From positions 28,753,001 to 28,817,000 of the forward strand of contig NC_060211.1 of the NCBI RefSeq assembly GCF_021130785.1: DNA of 64,000 nt. The letters run 5' to 3'. Source of the DNA: Homalodisca vitripennis. Lineage: Eukaryota; Arthropoda; Insecta; Hemiptera; Cicadellidae. This document shows positions 21,755 to 33,764 of this stretch, one piece after another. The first letter of the stretch is position 1. Each line of letters opens with the position of its first letter. Under the pieces are notes generated by a model. That model ran no database searches and was not told where the DNA came from. It worked only from the letters and a program-made list of their open reading frames with translations. The position numbers and the translations under genes are program-made.

Positions 21755-23040
21755 GCTTCATATATGATCGATATAATGATTCATATATCATAATAATCAT
21801 ATAATATGATATATATATATTTTTTCTTATATAAAATTCTTATTCAGGCACCATTTATTTTTTAAAGATATGGAATTCATATTGAAACACTGTATATGGC
21901 TTACGTAGAAATTAAAAAAATAATGAGTACTAAATGCAAATAATTGTAATTTATATATAACCTGGTTCTCGCTTATCATGTAGATTGAAATTTCACAACG
22001 ACACCAGTGTTGAAATAGTAAAATGCCCACCTAAATTTCAGTAAATACACGAGAGAATATGTATTGTATATGTAAATACAGTAAATATGTATTGAGAACG
22101 TTTCAGTCACTGATAATATTGGTACAGTCTTCTATTGTAGTACACGTAACAACAGTGAAATAGGGAACTTTATGTAATCCTAAATATATTCGTGGATATA
22201 TTTAGGCTATTGCCTGTATTAAAAAGCTCCTTAAAATACGTCCCAATAATGGGGAAATGGAGGGTTTCGACCGGCAGCTACTAGTTGAGAAGCCCTTCCA
22301 AACAACCGTCTAATCAAATGACAAAGATAGCCTAGTAAGTAAGATTCAGAATATATCGAATATCAAATACTGTATTCATCTTATACGGACTACCGAAAAA
22401 ACAAATATGCCATACGCGTGTCGGAAAAATTGGTCATTATTTTAAACATTTATACTTTCGTATTGGTTATTGTGAATCGTTATTCAAAATGAATTGGGGA
22501 TTCATTGTATAAAAAACATGTGTTCCCATAATATATAACCTTTACTATTCGAAAGCAAATTCTAAATCAATACTCTATTTAGAGAATTAAATAGAGAAAA
22601 TATAAATTGTTTAATTACTACATAGTATTTTTTAAATGATACAAAAAAGTTTTACTATTTATCAAGTCAGAATATTAAAAAGGAATATAGAAACTTAATT
22701 CTTAATTACAACCAAGACATCGGATTTTGGGTATGGACTATAAACGGCTAAGTTCCAATAACAGCACTAATGTCAACTTTGTACTATACTCAATCCTTAC
22801 ATTTATTCTCAATTTCAAAGATCCTGGGAGTTGGAAACCTTTTAAAAAATGTGCAAATCCAAGTATGAGCTCTATTATGGAAAGAGTATACTTTGAAAGA
22901 ACATGCAATGGTAAAAGAACTTATTGATTTCAATTTTGGTGTCAGTACTAAATCAGAATATCCGAGCAAAAATTTAAAATTAAATATTTGTAATATCAAG
23001 AAAGAAATCACATATGGGTGCTATTGTAAGAAAAGATTTC
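20600..23040. other. AT-rich intergenic sequence with a TA tract
   Basis: Contains a (TA)n tract at about 21708-21749 followed by ATCAT/ATGAT-rich imperfect palindromes to 21832. No supported gene elsewhere in the stretch. Confidence 0.4.
21708..21749. repeat. (TA)n microsatellite
   Basis: About 20 TA units, flanked by TATAATG-type sequence on the right and its near inverse on the left. Confidence 0.95.
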
Positions 23041-23051
23041 AACGGGATTTC

Positions 23052-23162
23052 TTTATTTTTGTTCTTTGTTTGTTGTTTTTGTTTGTTTTTGTTTTGTTTG
23101 TTTTTGTTTTGTTTGTTCTTTGTTTGTTTGTTCTTTGTTTTGTTTATTTTTATTTTTGTTCA
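23052..23162. repeat. Low-complexity TTTGTTTG/TTTTGTTC tract
   Basis: About 110 bases of T and G with rare C. It gives a spurious Phe/Leu/Val-rich hydrophobic frame that should not be taken for a membrane protein. Confidence 0.9.
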
Positions 23163-23239
23163 ACTATGTATAAACCAACTGAGTGCTAGTAAGAAGATGT
23201 AGAAACCTGAAGACAAAGGAAGAGGAGATAGAATTGACA

Positions 23240-23640
23240 CGCATATTCATCTAAGTTTCTCTTGAAGTTGTGCAACTTCAACCCCAGAGAGAAATCTGAA
23301 AGGGTCCAAACCGGCTCTCGTCTACGCCGGTGGTCAGAACAACCACAATTATATGCGACAGTGAAAGTGTCACATTGTTTTAGATTCGCGTCCACCACGA
23401 CCACGACCACCTCACGTCAGTGGGCAGAAGTTATGTCATGGGCGGCCTGTTTCAGGACAGAGAGGATATTAATCGTAACAGGATACGTGTTTGGAAATCA
23501 ATCTCTAAAAAATTATGGTTGCCTGTAAAGTCGGTTTTACGGGCGAAGATTTTACGTGACAACGTCTTTTTCTCGGTAGAATATTTATTGATATGGATAT
23601 TATTAAATTGCACAATAGGAACAAGGAATTGAATGAAAAT
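23240..23640. other. Moderately GC-rich block, no gene confirmed
   Basis: The block has overlapping short frames on plus (ATG at 23435 and ATG at 23440) and CCACGACCACGACCACC, a short CCACGA repeat. An initiator-like TCAGTGGG lies near 23416. Neither frame ends in a good donor and neither product is recognised. Confidence 0.2.
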
Positions 23641-25640
23641 AAGAATTGCACAAATTTTAACTATAGAAATATATTTTGTTTACTAAAACATTGTACATAA
23701 TTTGAAATTAATTAAAGTTTGTTATTGTAAATGGTAAAGTTGAATAAAACATTTACTAAAATTGGAATTTGAAATTCTTGCTAAACACAGTTAAATTCTA
23801 ACTCCGCGCGTGGTGATTGGTCGGTTTAGTTCGTTTGTTTGGTCGCACTGTTATGACAGGTTAGAGGTTATAATTTGTTATTTTAAATGTTTGACTAGCA
23901 ATACGCGCTGTTTCTTCTCAATCGACTGAATTACGATTGATTGCAGAGTGATTTAAACTAATAATTTACTTAACACTATCAACATTTGTCAATAGTATGA
24001 CATAACCTATAAACTCAGTTTCTCAACTTTTGTGTCAATCTAACAATTAATCAATCAATCATAGTTTACGATAATGAAATATCAGTGTACAATTATTTAC
24101 CTTTATTGTTGTAGTTGTTGTAAATGACGAATCTAAGCACTCCACATTTTCACGAATAAACATAGTTATCTGCTTTATCCCGTGCGGCGGACCCACAGTT
24201 ATCAGCTTTATACCGTGCGGATCCCGTGCGGCGGACCCACTGGACGGGCATCGTAACGTTACCGGGCGTTACACTTTTTCATGAGTGACTCCGAGCCGCA
24301 ACCTAATTTAAGACGTTGTCACGTCAAAAAATATGATGTCAACAATACATGTTCTCTGCCCAATAAATTATTCAAAGGATGGAGTGCGCTTTGATCTTTT
24401 GTCTCCAAATCAATGCTTCAGTTCTTGATATATTATTATTGCCCATTTAAAATAAAAGTATAGTAATATACCGATAAAAGGTATTGAGGTACCCAACAGA
24501 ACGTAATGTCATATATTTATGTAACACCAACAAATGTCACAATCTAAATTCATCATATGACAAACTTTACAGAGTACACAGTTCCTTCATTATTTTTTTT
24601 ATTTTTCACTCTTTCGTTTGGCGTTTTAGCACCTATAAAACTTACTATTGCTTGTTAATTTAATTTGTTGTTCTTGGGATGTTTTTACCCCAATTCAAAC
24701 AGAGTTCTTCTTCCTTGGATCAGGAGAAATCTATGTACCAATTTTCAAGTTTCTAAGTCTGTTCTATGAAGAGTTAACGCAAAGATGGAATATAGCATCT
24801 TCCGAACCCGAAATAATAGGGTTCCATATTGACAAAACAGAATCCCATTTTCAAAATATCAAGTTTCTGGGGTGTTTTTAAAGAGCTATCGCACATACGG
24901 TCTGATAATGACACGATTTTGAGAAGACACGGTGTTTGGTCCTTAATATATGCGGTAACAATATTATTTTGTATAATTAATACAAAATTATTTGTATTAA
25001 TTTACCTATATTTTAGTAAATTTCAGTAAAATTACAGTGGTAAAAATTGTATTTATTGAAACATCAACGTTTCTACAACGAAAAAATAATGCAGGAGTTT
25101 CCATCTCAAGTGTTGCTACCAGGTAAAATTTAATTTTGTTCATAGTTTTCCTCAGAATGAAAATTAATTATTTTACCCAACTTATTTAAGAAAGAGTTTA
25201 GAAGTTTATGAATGTCTCAATATTTTTCTTCAATATTCATAATGAGACAGCATTTGTTCTAACCCGTAACTAAATTTGAATTGTATATTACCTATATTGT
25301 TTGGATTCCATGTTAAAATATAACAAGGATTTTTTGTCAGTCAATGGGCCATATTAAATATAGTTTAATGAAAGTCTTAGCACCAAAACTATAAACAATA
25401 TCGTAAAAAAGCACGGAAGTACTATATAAAGACAATTTTATTTTATAGCCGGATTGGAGCTGGAGGTGTTAATAAATTATTACTTTACAGTTCAGATCTT
25501 CATCTTTATGGGCAATAATGATCTCTTTGACCTTTCATGCCACCTCTATTAATTATAAATGTTTTTTTATTTTTTTTATTTTAAAGCTAAGATTCTTTTA
25601 ACGTATAAGGTAAATAAATAGATTTATTTTTAGTTATACA
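23640..25640. other. AT-rich intergenic sequence with a short local duplication
   Basis: CCCGTGCGGCGGACCCAC occurs at 24179-24196 and 24223-24240, a direct repeat 44 bases apart; the following ACTGGACGGGCATCGTAACG is weakly similar to the CCTAGGTCCGG family at 32.7 and 37.9 kb. TTTGGTCGCACTGT near 23840 resembles the insect core-promoter motif GGTCACACT. Nothing else is recognised. Confidence 0.3.
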
Positions 25641-25663
25641 TGTATATGTATGTTAGTTTAATT

Positions 25664-25752
25664 TTTTACGAGGTTAAGTGGTAGAGAGGACTTTATAGTC
25701 CTAACTTCGCCTCTAATAAAGACATTTTTCATTCCATTTCATTTCATTTCTA
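25664..25752 (+). mobile_element. 3' end of a LINE with ATTTC-repeat tail
   Basis: ACGAGGTTAAGTGGTAGAGA, GGACTTTATAGTCC, CGCCTCTAATAAAGAC and then a tail of ATTTC-type units (CATTCCATTTCATTTCATTT) have the form of a CR1- or jockey-like 3' UTR: a short hairpin (GGACTTTATAGTCC), a polyadenylation-like AATAAA and a microsatellite tail. No coding part is attached. Confidence 0.6.
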
Positions 25753-25754
25753 CC

Positions 25755-28230
25755 ATTGTGTCCAGGAGTACAGAAATAATGTTCATGTCCATCTCAGCCC
25801 TCTAAGTTCGAAGGAATGTCGCACTATCCACAAGACTTTAGAGTTCTAAAGGACATTTATTTTTAAGTATTTGAAAGAAATAGTGTGCTAAATTATTCTA
25901 AAACATGTAATAAAAGAACAGGAAATTGCTCTAAGGAAAGTTTAAATAAGAATTGCTAATATTAATCATCACTAAAAGCGTTTAAATCCGGGCTAAATTT
26001 CGATTTTCAAGGTAAAAAAAATATTACTGTACACAAGAGAGAATTGAAAACTTCTTTTCCTGGGTTGATCATCCATATCTTGAAAATTGATGATCAAGGA
26101 CATCTGAAAAGGATCAAAGAAAAGGTTTGCACAATAAAGCTGATGAAAACACAGTGCAAGTAAAACGAATCTAATATCAAATAAACCTGTTATTTTCTTT
26201 AATAACACAAATGTCCTAAACGTTAAAATTCATTAATGGCTCTCTTTGTACAACGTAAACATGATATATTTTATAGAATTCCCTCGAGTTTGGTCAATTA
26301 GTGGAGTTTTCTAACACAGTATAAAAAAATTCGTGCAGAATATGATGAAACGTTTTAAACGCTATCGAATTGAAAAATACTTGCTTTCCCAACATGAAAG
26401 TTTAATCAAGAAGATGATTATTCATGAACTTGAAACTGTTTCACCAGCGGTTTCTCGGTACATTTAGTCAAACGGATGAAGATCAAAGGATCGGAGTTAT
26501 CCAGGTTTAAAACCCTACTAGTTGGATAAAGAACAAGCGCAGCTATCGTTTATATAGCAGTAACACGGGTTTAAAGAGCATTTAATTAAATTCGGAATAA
26601 CAATTAAAATAATATACTTTTTAAACATAAACCAAATGAGCTTAGTATTTAAAACTAATTGATAAATAAAATTAATCGTAGCGTGAAAGAATTACTAACG
26701 GGTTATTCTACTTTTTATGGTGGAACGTATTTCCTTAAGCATTCATAAAGTGCCATTCATAGTTTTTCATGAGGAGATTCCACGACCTATATCCTGTCTC
26801 CTTGAAGAAGATTGACAAATGTGAAATCCTAAACAATGGCATCCACAGCTGCTCTAACTATATTGGTAGTTGAAGTGAACTTTGGGGGTGCAAAGCAAAT
26901 GCTGGGTTTTGTAATTAATTAGACTCAGGTTGTTGGTAGTAGTCATTAGAGAAACTCATCTTTCTATCCTATCTCAAGTAGTTGCGTTAGGCTCCAACAA
27001 AGAACGATTTTGTAACACCTATTACAGGTCCATGAGTAAAAGTATATGTCTCAAACTATTTTATAGGCTTTTATAATTGAAAAATGGTTTTAAAATCTAT
27101 ATTATTTATCATAAACAAAATGTTCTTGCTAGATGGCTATTTTTTATATTTTTCTTCTCCGTCCGCTTCAGCGTTAATAAGCATTTTGTTACCAATAAAT
27201 TACAAGACAACATGATGTGCGAAAAATGTCATCAATTGCGTTGCACCTTTTAAGAAGAGTGAACTGAAGCCACATATGCAATAAAAACCGTTTATAAGGA
27301 ACCATTATGAGGTCACACGAGTTTCATAGGGTTTCAGTAAAACTTTTTACTAAAACTTAGATAACTATGAGTTAATATTAGTATTAATATAAATAACCTG
27401 TTGTGACAATATGGAAATACTCCTGTTGTAAAACGTGTAACACTTTACCGAGGTAAAAGCTCTGTTGTTTTCATAACAACAGTAAAAATAGTTCTTTGTG
27501 TTAAAATATTACTATTGCTAATGTGTTTGGACTTGAGTGCAACACGTTACTAATTATGGAACTAATATCATTAAAAATGGTGTTACTTTTAAAGTTGTAA
27601 ACATTAAAAGACAACACTTAGTGAAATTTCATAAAAACCATTAAGGTGGCCCTGAGGCCAGGTATTGGAACCGGTTCAAAGTTTGCGTGTACGATGTGGA
27701 AGGCACATATGAATTTCGTGTTTCTAGATGTACAGGATTGGCCTGGGGATAATGGAACGGTTCTCTTTACAGATGAATTACTGAATCAATATATTAGTAA
27801 TCTTCATTACTGGAATTGATTAATACGTTTTTAAATATTTATGTTACCTCAGGTGAACGAAAAGAAAATTATTTGCTCTGCAAATACGAATATCATTCGG
27901 GATTTTTATTAGTTATACGATTTCAAAGTTTTCACTCCTCTTTTAATAAGAGAAATCTCTCCAAGTTTTATATATTTCCTATCTTCCCATTCCAGAAAGA
28001 TATTTGGTTCATCATAAGTGTTTATAATTCCGTATTCATCAAAACAACTCATAACAGGCCATTATATGTTTAATCTTAATGTTTATATTACTTTCACGCA
28101 CGATTTTATAAAATTAAAAAAAACTACCCCTTTTAATCATTGCCTGTTAAAAATCGGTTTGCAATATATCATGTCGAAAACTGCTTGTTCAATTAGGTGA
28201 ATAAATAAACCGTGACATTTATTACTCGTG
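25755..28230. other. AT-rich intergenic sequence
   Basis: No supported gene. A plus-strand frame at about 27718-27819 reads DWPGDNGTVLFTDELLN, where VLFTDE resembles the first catalytic-Asp motif of Tc1/mariner transposases, but the rest of the domain is missing; it is a weak relic at best. Confidence 0.3.
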
Positions 28231-28316
28231 TTTCAGACCTTGCTTGGATTTTGTGACGAATAAAATGTTTATAAATCACACACAAATGCAATTGCTATAA
28301 TTTTTAACATTATATC

Positions 28317-31300
28317 AATGTAGAAATTTTATATGTGTTGAACATCTCTGGTATATCAGTAAGCCGGACTGAGGCAACAGTGTATCAAAGTAGAACGTTT
28401 AATATGTGTTGAACCTCTCTGGTATACCAGTAAGCCGGACTGAGGCAACAGTGTATCAAAGTAGGATGTTTAATATGTGTTGAACCTCTCTGGTATACCA
28501 GTAAACCGGACTGAGGTAACAGTGTATCAAAGTAGAACGTTTAATATGTGTTGAACCTCTCTGGTATACCAGTAAGCCGGACTGAGGTAACAGTGTATCA
28601 AAGTAGGATGTTTAATATGTTTTGAACCTCTCTGGTATACCAGTAAGCCGGACTGAGGCAACAGTGTATCAAAGTAGAACGTTTAATATGTGTTGAACCT
28701 CTCTGGTATACCAGTAAGCCGGACTGAGGCAACAGTGTATCAAAGTAGAACGTTTAATATGTGTTGAACCTCTCTGGTATACCAGTACGCCGGACTGAGG
28801 CAACAGTGTACAACGTAGAACGTTTAATATGTGTTGAACCTATCTGGTATACCAGTAAGCCGGACTGAGGCAACAGTGTATCAAAGTAGGATGTTTAATA
28901 TGTTTTGAACCTCTCTGGTATACCAGTAAGCCGGACTGAGGTAACAGTGTATCAAAGTAGAACGTTTAATATGTGTTGAACCTCTCTGGTATACCAGTAA
29001 GCCGGACTGAGGTAACAGTGTATCAAAGTAGAACGTTTAATATGTGTTGAACCTCTCTGGTATACCAGTAAGCCGGACTGAGGCAACAGTGTATCAAAGT
29101 AGAACGTTTAATATGTTTTGAACCTCTCTGGTATACCAGTAAGCCGGACTGAGGCAACAGTGTATCAAAGTAGAACGTTTAATATGTGTTGAACCTCTCT
29201 GGTATACCAGTAAGCCGGACTGAGGCAACAGTGTATCAAAGTAGGATGTTTAATATGTGTCGATCTGCTCTGGTATACCAGTAAGTCGGACTGAGGTAAC
29301 AGTGTATCAACGTAGAACGCTTAATATGTGTCGAACCTCTCTGGTATACCAGTAAGCTGGACTGAGGTAACAGTGTATCAACGTAGAACGCTTAGTATGT
29401 GTTTCTGACCTTGCTTGGATTTTGGGACGAATAAAATGTTTACAAATCACACACAAATGCAATTGCTATAATTTTTAACATTATATCAATGTAGAAATTT
29501 TATATGTGTTGAACATCTCTGGTATATCAGTAAGCTGGACTGAGGCAACAGTGTATCAAAGTAGAACGTTTAATATGTGTTGAACCTATCTGGTATACCA
29601 GTAAGCCGGACTGAGGCAACAGTGTATCAAAGTAGGATGTTTAATATGTGTTGAACCTCTCTGGTATACCAGTAGGCCGTACTGAGGCAACAGTGTATCA
29701 AAGTAGAACGTTTAATATGTGTTGAACCTCTCTGGTATACCAGTACGCCGGACTGAGGCAACAGTGTACAACGTAGAACGTTTAATATGTGTTTAACCTA
29801 TCTGGTATACCAGTAAGCCGGACTGAGGCAACAGTGTATCAAAGTAGGATGTTTAATATGTTTTGAACCTCTCTGGTATACCAGTAGGCCGGACTGAGGC
29901 AACAGTGTATCAAAGTAGAACGTTTAATATGTGTTGAACCTCTCTGGTATACCAGTAAGCCGGACTGAGGTAACAGTGTATCAACGTAGAACGTTTAATA
30001 TGTGTTGAACCTCTCTGGTATACCAGTAAACCGGACTGAGGCAACAGTGTATCAACGTAGAACGTTTAATATGTGTTGAACCTCTCTGGTATACCAGTAA
30101 GCCGGACTGAGGCAACAGTGTATCAAAGTAGAATGTTTAATATGTTTTGAACCTCTCTGGTATACCAGTAAGCCGGACTGAGGCAACAGTGTATCAAAGT
30201 AGAACGTTTAATATGTGTTGAACCTCTCTGGTATACCAGTAAGCCGGACTGAGGCAACAGTGTATCAAAGTAGAACGTTTAATATGTGTTGAACCTCTCT
30301 GGTATACCAGTAAACGCCGTACTGAGGCAACAGTGTATCAAAGTAGAACGTTTAATATGTGTTGAACCTCTCTGGTATACCAGTAAGCCGGACTGAGGCA
30401 ACAGTGTATTAAAGTAGAACGTTTAATATGTGTTGAACCACTCTGGTATACCAGTAAACGCCGGACTGAGGCAACAGTGTATCAAAGTAGGATGTTTAAT
30501 ATGTTTTGAACCTCTCTGGTATACCAGTAGGCCGTACTGAGGCAACAGTGTATCAAAGTAGAACGTTTAATATGTGTTGAACCTCTCTGGTATACCAGTA
30601 AGCCGGACTGAGGCAACAGTGTATCAACGTAGAACGCTTAATATGTGTCGATCTGCTCTGGTATACCAGTAAGTCGGACTGAGGTAACAGTGTATCAACG
30701 TAGAACGCTTAATATGTGTCGAACCTCTCTGGTATACCAGTAAGCTGGACTGAGGTAACAGTGTATCAACGTAGAACGCTTAGTATGTGTCGAACCTCTC
30801 GGGTATACCAGTAAGCCGGACTGAGGTAACAGTGTATCAAAGTAGAACGCTTAATATGTGTCGATCTGCTCTGGTATACCAGTAAGTCGGACTGAGGCAA
30901 CAGTGTATCAACGTAGAACGCTTAATATGTGTCGAACCTCTCTGGTATACCAGTAAGCTGGACTGAGGTAACAGTGTATCAACGTAGAACGCTTAATATG
31001 TGTCGATCTGCTCTGGTATACCAGTAAGTCGGACTGAGGTAACAGTGTATCAACGTAGAACGTTTATTACGTGTTGAATCTATCTGGTATACCAGTAAAC
31101 TGGACTGGGGCAACAGTGTATCGACGTAGAACGTTTAATATGTGTTTAACCTCTCCGGTATACCAGTAAGCTGGACTGAGGTAACAGTGTATCAACGTAG
31201 AACGCTTAATATGTGTCGATCTGCTCTGGTATACCAGTAAGTCGGACTGAGGTAACAGTGTATCAACATAGAACGTTTATTACATGTTGAATCTCTCTGG

Positions 31301-31482
31301 TATATCAGTAAGCCGGACTGAGACAACAGTGTATCAACATAGAACGTTTATTACATGTTGAATCTCTCTGGTATATCAGTAAGCTGGTCTGAGGCAACAG
31401 TGTATCAAAGTAGAACGTTTATTACATGTTGAATCTCTCTGGTATATCAGTAAGCTGGTCTGAGGCAACAGTGTATCAACGG
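28317..31482. repeat. 71-bp satellite array, about 44 copies, with a 12-bp palindrome in each unit
   Basis: The unit contains GAACCTCTCTGGTATACCAG, TAAGCCGGACTGAGGCAACA and GTGTATCAAAGTAGAACGTT, then TAATATGTGTT, 71 bases in all. CTGGTATACCAG is a perfect palindrome preserved in most units. Units at the right end (from about 29250 and again after 30600) carry the variants GTGTCGATCTG and AAGTCGGACTG; the last four copies before 31482 have ATTACATGTTGAATC. The array is interrupted at 29401-29500 by a copy of its own left flank. Confidence 0.97.
29401..29545. repeat. Left-flank sequence of the satellite duplicated inside the array
   Basis: GACCTTGCTTGGATTTT, GACGAATAAAATGTTTA and CACACACAAATGCAATTGCT, which flank the array at 28236-28316, recur at 29407-29487 with few changes, followed by the same first unit with the TGAACATCTCTGGTATATCA variant. 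The offset is 1171 bases, so part of the array with its left boundary was duplicated. Confidence 0.9.
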
Positions 31483-31489
31483 CTTTGAA

Positions 31490-32710
31490 ACCCATTTTCT
31501 TAAGACGCTAAACTCCTAGTTTCATCCTTAGACACGTATGAGCTCGCTCTTGTTTCTGAGTAACCGTGAATATCTCTGACGGTCTAAGCTTAACTAAGCT
31601 TAAGCTTAACTTACTATTAAAATATCGTTATAATAAGTAATATATTATAATCTTTAGGGTAAGTATCTAGCTAGAACCTTAATTTGGACTGTCAAATAAT
31701 AGGTAAGAAGAAAATTGAAAATAAATTGTATTTAATATATTGGCGAAGGGCCAAATAAATTAAATATATTTCCACAGTGTTGTTAAACAGCTAAGTTTCC
31801 ATTTTATTTTCATTTTTCTCAAGTGTAGGTCTACCATCAGACACAATTGCTTCCACATTTAATGTTATAAATAGTGTAGTATAGGGTGGAAAGAGTGTTT
31901 AAATGGTTGCTAAATATTAAATACGTCTTTACGTTAAGCTTATTCCAGTGAACATGTTATGACGATATTAAATTAAAACTTGCTATCTAATTATACTTTA
32001 AGGATAGACAGTTTAGGTTCGGAATTTTCCCTATTTACTTAACAACTTTTTACAATTAGTTTTTTTATATCAATATGTGGGTAAAATTAGAAGACTTTAC
32101 AACAAAATCTATATAGAAAACTATCCCTAAAGAAATTTTAACTTTTAATTCCAGAAAAGTATTTAAAACAACAAGTAAAAATATAAGTATCACATTGCAA
32201 AATTTGGACAGTAAATAATATATCTAAATACTTGAGTAGGTCAGGAAAGTTGGCCTTAAAAGTCCATGGCTAGTCGCATTCAGTATTAGTAGTGCCTGTC
32301 TCAAATGGTTTGAGCAGTAGGACTGGTAGTTCAGGCTGCATTTTCATTAATATACTACAAACTGAACGTTTGACCAAGCTTAGACATTTTGTTGCTGAAA
32401 AGAAAAGCCTCGTCTAGTCGGTGAACCATCGGCTTTCGGTTGGAATAATGTTTTGAGTCTTTAACAAAACATTGGTATCAGCCCTTTAACATTTTTTATA
32501 AAAAAAAGTGCTTGAATAAAAATTATTTAGGCCATCCCCATGAAGAGTAAAAATAAGAAGAAAAGTACATGAAAGATATTTTATGAATGGCATATCTTTC
32601 ATTTATAAAAAAATAATTTACTTCAAAAACATTTTGTATTAAAAACATGTAATTGTATTAAACAATATTTTATTAAAAATCATCCCTTAATTGGTAAATC
32701 ATTGAAATAT
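31490..32710. other. AT-rich intergenic sequence, nothing recognised
   Basis: Contains AAGCTTAACTAAGCTTAAGC-type short repeats near 31585 and otherwise unique AT-rich sequence. Confidence 0.4.
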
Positions 32711-32721
32711 ATCGATTCCGT

Positions 32722-32890
32722 ACCCTAGGTCCGGTTCCACCAGTGGAAGGATACGTTCTACCGTTGAAGTCTTGTAGGCATTATCGAGTAACCGTTATGT
32801 CGTAACGTTACCGTGGAATTGCCTGTTACGTCAATATTCAGTCGTTATGTTGATGAGTCGTTTTCACGACGAACAATCCTATCCCGTGTT
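32722..32890 (+). repeat. Dispersed repeat starting CCTAGGTCCGGTTCC, copy 1
   Basis: Shares with 37911-38062 the blocks CCCTAGGTCCGGTTCC, TTATCGAGTAA, GTCGTAACGTTACCGTG, CTGTTACGT and CTGATGAGTC/TTGATGAGTC followed by AACAATCCTAT. The blocks occur in the same order and spacing. Element type unknown. Confidence 0.7.
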
Positions 32891-33225
32891 GATTGGATTT
32901 ACACATATTTACACACTGTAAACATCTGCAATTACAAACTTGCCTATTATATTTTACTTTAAAAGCCCCTTGAAATGATAAAATCTTACAGGGTTATGAA
33001 TTTAAAATAAATTAAGTTAGTAATAATAATAAGCGAAGTCGCTACAGATGAGACATTGGGAAGAAGCCAGCAATTGTCGCAAGACAACTATACCGATAAA
33101 GGGTGTCACCACAGCGTCCTCCATGACCAGGTGGAAATTAATGTCATCCTTGGCTAAATACAGCTAATTCCGAGATTAGACTATCTATGGGCAATGGATA
33201 GAGTGAGGTCATCTGTGTAATACAT

Positions 33226-33429
33226 ATGGAAAGCATAATGATGGTCTCACACGCTCTTAATCTGCATAGGGAAAGAAGAGATTTCATCTGTACAACAGTA
33301 GTTGTAAGTGAACTCTCCGAAACCCGCCTACGTTATGGTGAAGGTATTACTGCACGCAAAGGACTAGTGGATAGTTATTTTGCTATACTTAATGATGAAA
33401 AATTGTATAAAATTCTTATTACTATTTAA
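33226..33429 (+). other. Short open frame, function and reality uncertain
   Basis: A 67-codon plus-strand frame (begins MESIMMVSHALNLHRERRDF) in a block somewhat richer in GC than its surroundings. A donor-like GTT|GTAAGT splits it at 33303. No family recognised; no acceptor partner found. It may be chance. Confidence 0.12.
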
Positions 33430-33460
33430 TTTGAACCTTTATCAATAAACTTTAAAAAAA

Positions 33461-33760
33461 TACAGGGTGTCTTACGAGCAATGCAACACTCTTCTCAGGT
33501 GGTTTCCTCTATCAAAATAATGAAAAATGTTCATATAAACATATGACCGGAAACGCTTTATTAGCAGGCTACGGGTTCGCCCAATTTTCTAGGAGAGAAC
33601 GGAAATAAAGTGAAACTGATGTTTTATGGCGTAAAGCTAGTTGTTAAATTTATTGGATTTTATTTAAAACTATCTGAAAAATTGAATAAAATACGTCCCA
33701 GACTTGCAAGACCACCCATTTCTGAGATATCAGACAAAATATGCAAAATTCGGTCTCGAA
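33461..33760 (+). mobile_element. Partial copy of the TACAGGGTG palindromic element family
   Basis: Starts TACAGGGTGTCTTACGAGCA and includes TTCATATAAACATATGACCG, GAAACGCTTTATTAGC, closely parallel to TTCATATAAACATAGGTCCG, GAAATGCTTTGTTACT in the foldback at 58008. The opposite inverted end is not found nearby, so this is a truncated copy. Its right limit is uncertain. Confidence 0.65.
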
Positions 33761-33764
33761 AAAC

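Noticed and set aside
23014..23202. Hydrophobic Phe/Leu/Val-rich frame resembling a membrane segment
   Set aside because: Produced by the TTTGTTTG low-complexity tract; no splice or start context.
25089..25122. ATG frame MQEFPSQVLLPG ending in CAG|GTAAAA
   Set aside because: The donor is only moderate, the exon is short and AT-rich, and there is no supporting promoter or acceptor partner.
27718..27819. Tc1/mariner transposase relic (VLFTDE)
   Set aside because: Only one six-residue motif matches; the remaining domain and terminal inverted repeats are not found.
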